64,000 nt of DNA from Streptomyces caeruleatus (lineage in GTDB: Bacteria; Actinomycetota; Actinomycetes; Streptomycetales; Streptomycetaceae): positions 62,001 through 126,000 of the forward strand of contig NZ_KQ948930.1 of the NCBI RefSeq assembly GCF_001514235.1, in the 5' to 3' direction. Shown in pieces: positions 60,078 through 64,000 of this stretch. The notes beneath the pieces were generated by a model. That model saw only the letters and a list, made by a program, of their open reading frames with translations, searched no databases and was not told where the DNA came from. The position numbers and the translations under genes were made by a program. Position 1 is the stretch's first letter; every line of letters starts with the position of its first letter.

Positions 60078-61583
60078 ATGCCGACCTGCCCGAACGGACA
60101 CCAGTCGGGTTCCGACGACTGGTGCGAGGTCTGCGGTCACCGCATGGCCGGTGCCGTTCCTCCGCCCCCTCCACCGCCGCCCCCGCCCGGCGGCGGCTAC
60201 GGCTTCCCGCCGCCCGGCGGCCCCGGTCCGGGTCCCGGCCCCGCCGGTCCGTTCGGCGGCCCGAACATCGGTCAGCCGGGCGGCCCGCCGCCCGGCTCCG
60301 CCGTTCCCGAGCCGGAGCTCTGCCCGCAGTGCCGCACGCCCCGTGAGGGCGGTGCGCCGTTCTGCGAGGAGTGCCGGTGGAACTTCCTGACCAACACGGC
60401 GACGTCGTACACCCCCGCCGCCCCGCGCCAGCCGGCCCCCGGCCTCGGCCCGGGCGGCCCGTTCCAGCAGCCTCCGGGCCCCGGCCCGTCGTACGGCGGC
60501 GGTGACTCGTACGACTACCAGGGCTCACGCCCGTCCCAGGTGAACCGCCCGGCCGAGCCGATCCCGCCGTTCGGCGGCGAACCGCAGGGCCCGGGAGGCC
60601 CCGGTGGGCATGGGCATGGCGGTCCCGGTGGTCCGGGTGGACCGGGTGGACCGGGTGGACCGGGCGGCTTCGGCCCCGGCCCGGGCAACCCCGGCGGCCC
60701 CGGTGCCCCCGGCGGCTTCGGCCCCGGCCCCGGCGCTCCGGGCAACCCCAACCCCGGAGGCCACGGCGGCCCCGGTGGACATGGCGGTCCTGGTGGCCCG
60801 GGAGGAAACGGCCCTGGCGGCTTCGGTGGCGACCCGTCCCGTCCGGCTCCGCCGCCGCCCGGCCCCACGCCCCCCGGCGGCCCCGGTGCCACCGGCGGTC
60901 TTCCGCACGGGTTCATGCAGGGCGCCCCGCCCGGTCCGCCGGCCCCGCCCGCCTTCCCGCAGGAGACGAACCGTCCGCCGCAGGGCGGCCCGTCCTTCGG
61001 CGGCGGTGACGACGACTGGGTGATCTCCCCGCCGTCGTCCGGTCCCGGCACCCCGGGCGGTCCCGGTGCCCCCGGTGGTCCCGCGCAGGGCGGGTACGGC
61101 TACCCGCAGCCCGGCGCCACCCAGGCCCCGCCGCCGCCCGGCCCCGCCTTCCCGCAGCAGCAGCAACAGCAACAGCCGCTGACCTGGATGGCGACCATCG
61201 GCCCCGACCGCGAGTACTTCATGGCGATGATGCAGCGCTCCGGTCCGGAGGCCGCGGGCCTGAACCTGCCCGCGTACTCGCCCGAGCAGCAGCGCACGCT
61301 CACCGGCAACCAGGTCACCATCGGCCGTCGCCGCCACTCCACCGGCGACACCCCCGACATCGACCTGTCGGTGCCGCCGGAGGACCCGGGCGTCTCGCAC
61401 CAGCACGCGGTCCTGGTCCAGCAACCGGACGGCACCTGGGCGGTCGTCGACCAGAACTCGACGAACGGCACCACGGTGAACGGCTCCGAGGACCCGATCC
61501 AGCCGTTCGTGCCGGTACCGCTCCAGGACGGCGACCGGGTGCACGTGGGCGCCTGGACGACGATCACGATCCGGCGCGGCTAG
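60078..61583 (+). CDS. FHA domain protein with zinc ribbons and Gly/Pro-rich linker
   Basis: 501 residues. N-terminal zinc ribbon CPNGH...WCEVCGH (about 4-21), a Pro/Gly linker, a second ribbon ELCPQCRTPREGGAPFCEECRW (about 76-97), a very long Gly/Pro-rich low-complexity region (about 110-360), and a C-terminal FHA domain about 410-500: VTIGRRRHS (phospho-peptide-binding Arg), SVPPEDPGVSHQHAVLVQQ and NSTNGTTVNG. FHA domains bind phosphothreonine. Like GarA of mycobacteria it could be the effector read out by the PknG-like kinase, but the rest of the protein differs. Confidence 0.92.
   Translation: MPTCPNGHQSGSDDWCEVCGHRMAGAVPPPPPPPPPPGGGYGFPPPGGPGPGPGPAGPFGGPNIGQPGGPPPGSAVPEPELCPQCRTPREGGAPFCEECRWNFLTNTATSYTPAAPRQPAPGLGPGGPFQQPPGPGPSYGGGDSYDYQGSRPSQVNRPAEPIPPFGGEPQGPGGPGGHGHGGPGGPGGPGGPGGPGGFGPGPGNPGGPGAPGGFGPGPGAPGNPNPGGHGGPGGHGGPGGPGGNGPGGFGGDPSRPAPPPPGPTPPGGPGATGGLPHGFMQGAPPGPPAPPAFPQETNRPPQGGPSFGGGDDDWVISPPSSGPGTPGGPGAPGGPAQGGYGYPQPGATQAPPPPGPAFPQQQQQQQPLTWMATIGPDREYFMAMMQRSGPEAAGLNLPAYSPEQQRTLTGNQVTIGRRRHSTGDTPDIDLSVPPEDPGVSHQHAVLVQQPDGTWAVVDQNSTNGTTVNGSEDPIQPFVPVPLQDGDRVHVGAWTTITIRRG
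60619..60665 (+). repeat. 9-bp tandem repeat coding Gly-Pro-Gly inside FHA gene
   Basis: Consecutive GGTGGACCG units encode GPGGPGGPGG in the linker. This microsatellite-like stretch should vary in length between strains. Confidence 0.6.
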
Positions 61584-61611
61584 ATCTCCCGATCTCCCGA
61601 TCTCTCGACGC

Positions 61612-61663
61612 CGGGAGGGGGCGGTCGTACGGCGAGAAGGTGCCGTACGACCGCCCCCTCCCG
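61612..61663. terminator. 22-bp bidirectional terminator after signalling cluster
   Basis: Perfect 22-bp stem (61612-61633 with 61642-61663) and 8-nt loop, between the FHA gene (ends 61583) and the convergent methyltransferase gene (61669). Left of it are three GATCTCYC units (61583-61606). Confidence 0.9.
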
Positions 61664-61668
61664 TCGTT

Positions 61669-62655
61669 TCAACCGGGCAGCGGCCACGCGTACGGCCCCT
61701 CGGGGTCGTCCAGCCAGGCCCACTCGTGCTCGCCGCGCACCGTGATCCCGTAGCGCTCCCGCTGCGGCTGCCCCTCGCGCTCCCACAGCGCGTACGCCTC
61801 CTGTGGATCGAGGCTGCCGCGGGTCAGGGCCAGCAGGAAGCGGAACAGTTCGTGTTCCCTGGCCCGGCGCGGCAGCCCGCCCAGCTGCACGGCCTCCGGC
61901 TCGGACCGGGTGCCGCCGCGCAGCGGCACGAAGTAGGCGGGCGTGTGCAGGAAGCGCCCTTCGGCGTGCTCGGCGTCCCGGACTGCGAGGGCGATCAGGC
62001 CGGTGGCGAGCGGGGTCAGGACGCGGGCGCCGGGGCGGCACTGGGCGAGCCAGGCGCGGGGGATGGACGGGAGCGTGCAGGTGGCGATGACGCGGTCGAA
62101 GGGGGCGCGCTCGGGGACGCCGCGCGCGCCGTCTCCGGTGACGACGACGGGGTGGTACCCGGCCGCTTCCAGGTGCCGCCGCGCGGACTCGGTGATCTCC
62201 GGCTCCAGGTCGACGGTGGTGACGAGGTCGTCGTCGCCGAGCCGGTGCGCGAGCAGGGCGGCGTTGTAGCCGGTGCCGGCGCCGATCTCCAGCACCCTGT
62301 CGCCGTCCGCCACCTCCAGCGCGACCAGCATCATCGCCATCAGGGACGGCTGGCTGCTGGAGGAGAGCAGCTCGCCGTCGCGCAGCCGGGTGGCCAGCGG
62401 GGTGTCCGCGTACGCGCCGCGCACCCAGCGCTCCCGTGCGACCGGGTCGGGGCTCTGGCCCCAGCGCCGCTCGTAGCCTCCGACGACGCCCACGTAGTAG
62501 TACGGCACGAACAGATGCCGTGGCACGGCGGCGAAGGCGTCCCGCCACACGGGATCGTCGGCCCAGGCCCCGCTCAGGTCGATCTCGCGCACCAGCGCGG
62601 CCCGCGCCGAGGCGGCGAGGTCCTCCAGGCCGGGGTCGAGGGCGTGTGCGCTCAT
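61669..62655 (-). CDS. Protein-L-isoaspartate O-methyltransferase-like protein
   Basis: 328 residues, ATG 62655. SAM-dependent methyltransferase of the PCMT family: EIDLSGAWADDPVWRDAFAAVPRHLFVPYYY near the N-terminus, LLSSSSQPSLMAMML, then the SAM-binding VLEIGAGTGYNAALLAHRLG (about 119-138), VTTVDLEPEITESARRHLEAAG, and DRVIATCTLPSIPRAWLAQ. A C-terminal extension of about 100 residues goes beyond the usual 210-residue repair enzyme and is common in actinobacterial members, some of which modify other targets. Repair of isoaspartyl residues is the default guess; RiPP modification is known for some relatives. Confidence 0.88.
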   Translation of the reverse strand: MSAHALDPGLEDLAASARAALVREIDLSGAWADDPVWRDAFAAVPRHLFVPYYYVGVVGGYERRWGQSPDPVARERWVRGAYADTPLATRLRDGELLSSSSQPSLMAMMLVALEVADGDRVLEIGAGTGYNAALLAHRLGDDDLVTTVDLEPEITESARRHLEAAGYHPVVVTGDGARGVPERAPFDRVIATCTLPSIPRAWLAQCRPGARVLTPLATGLIALAVRDAEHAEGRFLHTPAYFVPLRGGTRSEPEAVQLGGLPRRAREHELFRFLLALTRGSLDPQEAYALWEREGQPQRERYGITVRGEHEWAWLDDPEGPYAWPLPG

Positions 62656-62774
62656 ACGTCCACTGTCCTGCGGGAGCCGGTACGGGGCGAGCGTCCCGTC
62701 GGACGATCACATGGCCGGGGAGCGCTGGTCCTAGGCCTGGAGTCCTCGGTCGCCGCGTCTGAGACCATGGACAA

Positions 62775-63179
62775 GTGAATGAGATTCGGCGCGGCACGCT
62801 TCAGGAGCAGACCTTCTACGAGCAGGTCGGCGGGGAGGAGACCTTCCGCCGCCTCGTCCACCGTTTCTACGAGGGTGTCGCCGAGGACCCGATCCTCAAG
62901 CCCATGTACCCCGAGGAGGACCTGGGCCCGGCCGAGGAGCGCCTCACCCTGTTCCTGATCCAGTACTGGGGCGGCCCGACGACGTACAGCGAGAACCGCG
63001 GCCACCCCCGGCTGCGGATGCGGCACGCCCCGTTCACCGTGGACCGCGCGGCCCACGACGCCTGGCTGAAGCACATGCGGGACGCCGTCGACGAGCTCGG
63101 CCTCTCCGAGGAGCACGAGCGGACGCTGTGGAACTACCTGACGTACGCGGCGGCGTCGATGGTGAACACGGCGGGCTGA
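62775..63179 (+). CDS. Truncated haemoglobin, group II (GlbO-like)
   Basis: 134 residues from GTG 62775. Haem protein binding O2 or NO. Landmarks: TFYEQVGGEETFRRLVHRFYEGVAEDP (helices A/B with Tyr), LTLFLIQYWGGPTTYSE, GHPRLRMRHAPF with proximal His H84, and DAWLKHM with the group II Trp. Known group II globins include mycobacterial GlbO. Cytosolic. Convergent with a hypothetical gene 18 nt away. Confidence 0.95.
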   Translation: MNEIRRGTLQEQTFYEQVGGEETFRRLVHRFYEGVAEDPILKPMYPEEDLGPAEERLTLFLIQYWGGPTTYSENRGHPRLRMRHAPFTVDRAAHDAWLKHMRDAVDELGLSEEHERTLWNYLTYAAASMVNTAG

Positions 63180-63197
63180 ACGCGGCAGGACCTGCCC

Positions 63198-63866
63198 TCA
63201 GCGCACGCTGACGTCGAGCGCCCCGAGCCCCGCACGCCGTACCGCGATCGACCCGTACGGCGTGCGCAGCCGCAGCCACGCGCCGGACGAGAGCAGCGCC
63301 AACTCCCCGGTGGCGCGCAGGAATCCGACCGACTGGGCCGCGTGCACGGCCCGCACCGGAAGCTGGGTGTCCCCGACGGTCCGGGACCAGATCTCCCGCC
63401 CGATCCGGTCGAGTTCGTTCCGGGTGCGCCCCTCTTCCGGCAACTCCTGTGTACGGGAGCGGAATTCGGCGATCCCCGCCCCGATCATCGCCCGCAGCGC
63501 ATCGGGCGCGGGCAGCCCCGGCACCGGCCGCCAGCCGCCGCGCGGCGGGAGCACCCCGGCCCATGGCGGCCCGGTCACGGCTTCCGGTACGGCGGCGGTG
63601 GCCGCCGACTCGTCGACGGATTCCAGGAGTTCACCGGCGGAGACGGTCACGTCGAGCGTGACGTCGAGCCCGTTCTCGTAGGGCTTGGCGAGCCGTACGG
63701 CGCGGATCGCCAGCACCTCGAAGGACGGCGGGCGTCCGAAGACGGCGAGCGCGGTGCCGGCCGCCTGGAGGCGTACCGCGGCACCGCGGTCGTAGTGGAG
63801 CAGCCGGGAGAGGAAGGCCGCGAGGTCCGCTGCCTCCCCCTCGTCGGCGAGGTGGAGCACCGTCAT
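63198..63866 (-). CDS. Conserved hypothetical protein
   Basis: 222 residues, ATG at 63866 overlapping the stop of the upstream thioesterase gene (ATGA), so translationally coupled. Soluble, mixed alpha/beta, with no signal peptide or recognised motif; sequence has GAAVRLQAAGTALAVFG, RSRTQELPEEGRTRNELDRIGREIWSRTV, and WLRLRTPYGSIAVRRAGLG at the end. I recall it as a conserved Streptomyces neighbour of the globin and thioesterase genes, without function. The call is on ORF quality and coupling only. Confidence 0.8.
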   Translation of the reverse strand: MTVLHLADEGEAADLAAFLSRLLHYDRGAAVRLQAAGTALAVFGRPPSFEVLAIRAVRLAKPYENGLDVTLDVTVSAGELLESVDESAATAAVPEAVTGPPWAGVLPPRGGWRPVPGLPAPDALRAMIGAGIAEFRSRTQELPEEGRTRNELDRIGREIWSRTVGDTQLPVRAVHAAQSVGFLRATGELALLSSGAWLRLRTPYGSIAVRRAGLGALDVSVR

Positions 63867-64000
63867 GCGGCGACGGCCTCCTCCTCGTCGGCTCCGTCGG
63901 CCGCGTCGTCCATGTACTCCCGGAGGAACTCCTTCTCCTCCGCGGTGATCCGGCGCGGCCGGCCCGCCTCGAAGTCGAACGGCACGACTACCGTCGAGGC
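63863..64000 (-). CDS. Acyl-CoA thioesterase-like protein, C-terminal end (partial)
   Basis: Only the last 45 codons are in the window; the gene runs off the right edge. The visible end reads STVVVPFDFEAGRPRRITAEE, then KEFLREYMDDAADGADEEEAV and AA, with the stop overlapping the start of the next gene (ATGA). The VVPFDFEAGRPRRI segment is typical of the last beta strand and tail of hotdog-fold thioesterases (4HBT-like). The acidic tail is a lineage feature. The identification is moderate because the catalytic part is outside. Confidence 0.65.
   Translation of the reverse strand, partial: ASTVVVPFDFEAGRPRRITAEEKEFLREYMDDAADGADEEEAVAA

Noticed and set aside
60600..60670. Regular short repeat suggesting a CRISPR-like or satellite array
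   Set aside because: Units are 9 bp in frame and encode Gly-Pro-Gly within the FHA linker; there are no spacers.

Overview
The window is a high-GC chromosomal segment from an actinomycete, almost certainly a Streptomyces. Reasons: strong third-position GC bias, a mycothiol-type Rv2466c-like thioredoxin-fold protein, a csnR-K chitosan-oligosaccharide operon of the type described in Streptomyces, a PknG-type kinase cluster, GTG starts behind purine-rich ribosome binding sites, and a dispersed repeat (50291-50317) that I recall as common in Streptomyces intergenic regions. No tRNA, rRNA, CRISPR array, integrase or insertion sequence was seen. The gene order looks like conserved core-arm chromosome rather than an island.

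Layout. 1-9.1 kb: end of a sugar kinase, a secreted glycerophosphodiesterase, a small zinc-ribbon protein, an Rv2466c-like thiol protein, aminopeptidase N (first copy), a winged-helix/nuclease-like protein, a luciferase-like monooxygenase and a secreted DD-peptidase-like hydrolase. 9.2-14.8 kb (minus strand): a giant trypsin-STAND-transmembrane-WD40 protein preceded by two signal-less peptidoglycan hydrolases (amidase and M23 endopeptidase). 14.9-24.9 kb: AraC regulator, Tat-exported metallophosphoesterase, NUDIX hydrolase, a large secreted subtilase, an ECF sigma/anti-sigma pair and asd. 24.9-34.3 kb: second aminopeptidase N, DUF1203 protein, LysR regulator with an EamA exporter, a second EamA exporter divergent from MarR, a flavin monooxygenase divergent from TetR, and a small membrane protein. 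34.4-43.3 kb: malQ translationally coupled to an 86-residue repetitive small ORF, a PadR/ABC/FtsX operon, HNH protein, MscS channel and MFS exporter. 43.4-50.2 kb: csnR-csnE-csnF-csnG-csnH-csnK. 50.5-61.6 kb: a seven-gene signalling block: GlnX-like sensor, GlnH-like binding protein, coiled-coil protein, PknG-like kinase, PP2C phosphatase, VWA protein, FHA protein. 61.7-64 kb: isoaspartyl methyltransferase-like protein, truncated haemoglobin, a hypothetical and the end of a thioesterase.

How parts work together. The csn genes form one uptake and catabolic unit: binding protein, two permeases, GH4 hydrolase and kinase, under a ROK repressor with a palindromic operator just downstream of its predicted promoter. 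The 50.5-61.6 kb block combines an extracytoplasmic amino-acid sensor pair with a soluble kinase, a phosphatase and an FHA reader; three of its proteins carry paired Cys zinc ribbons at their N-termini. Three regulator genes (MarR, TetR, PadR) have unusually clear operator architecture, including a 15-nt-periodic half-site array and a 14-nt tandem operator array.

The strongest candidates for a less-described system are the trypsin-STAND-WD40 protein with its two neighbouring lysin-like enzymes, and the expanded GlnX/GlnH/PknG module. All functional calls are from motif reading and memory of families; no database search was run.
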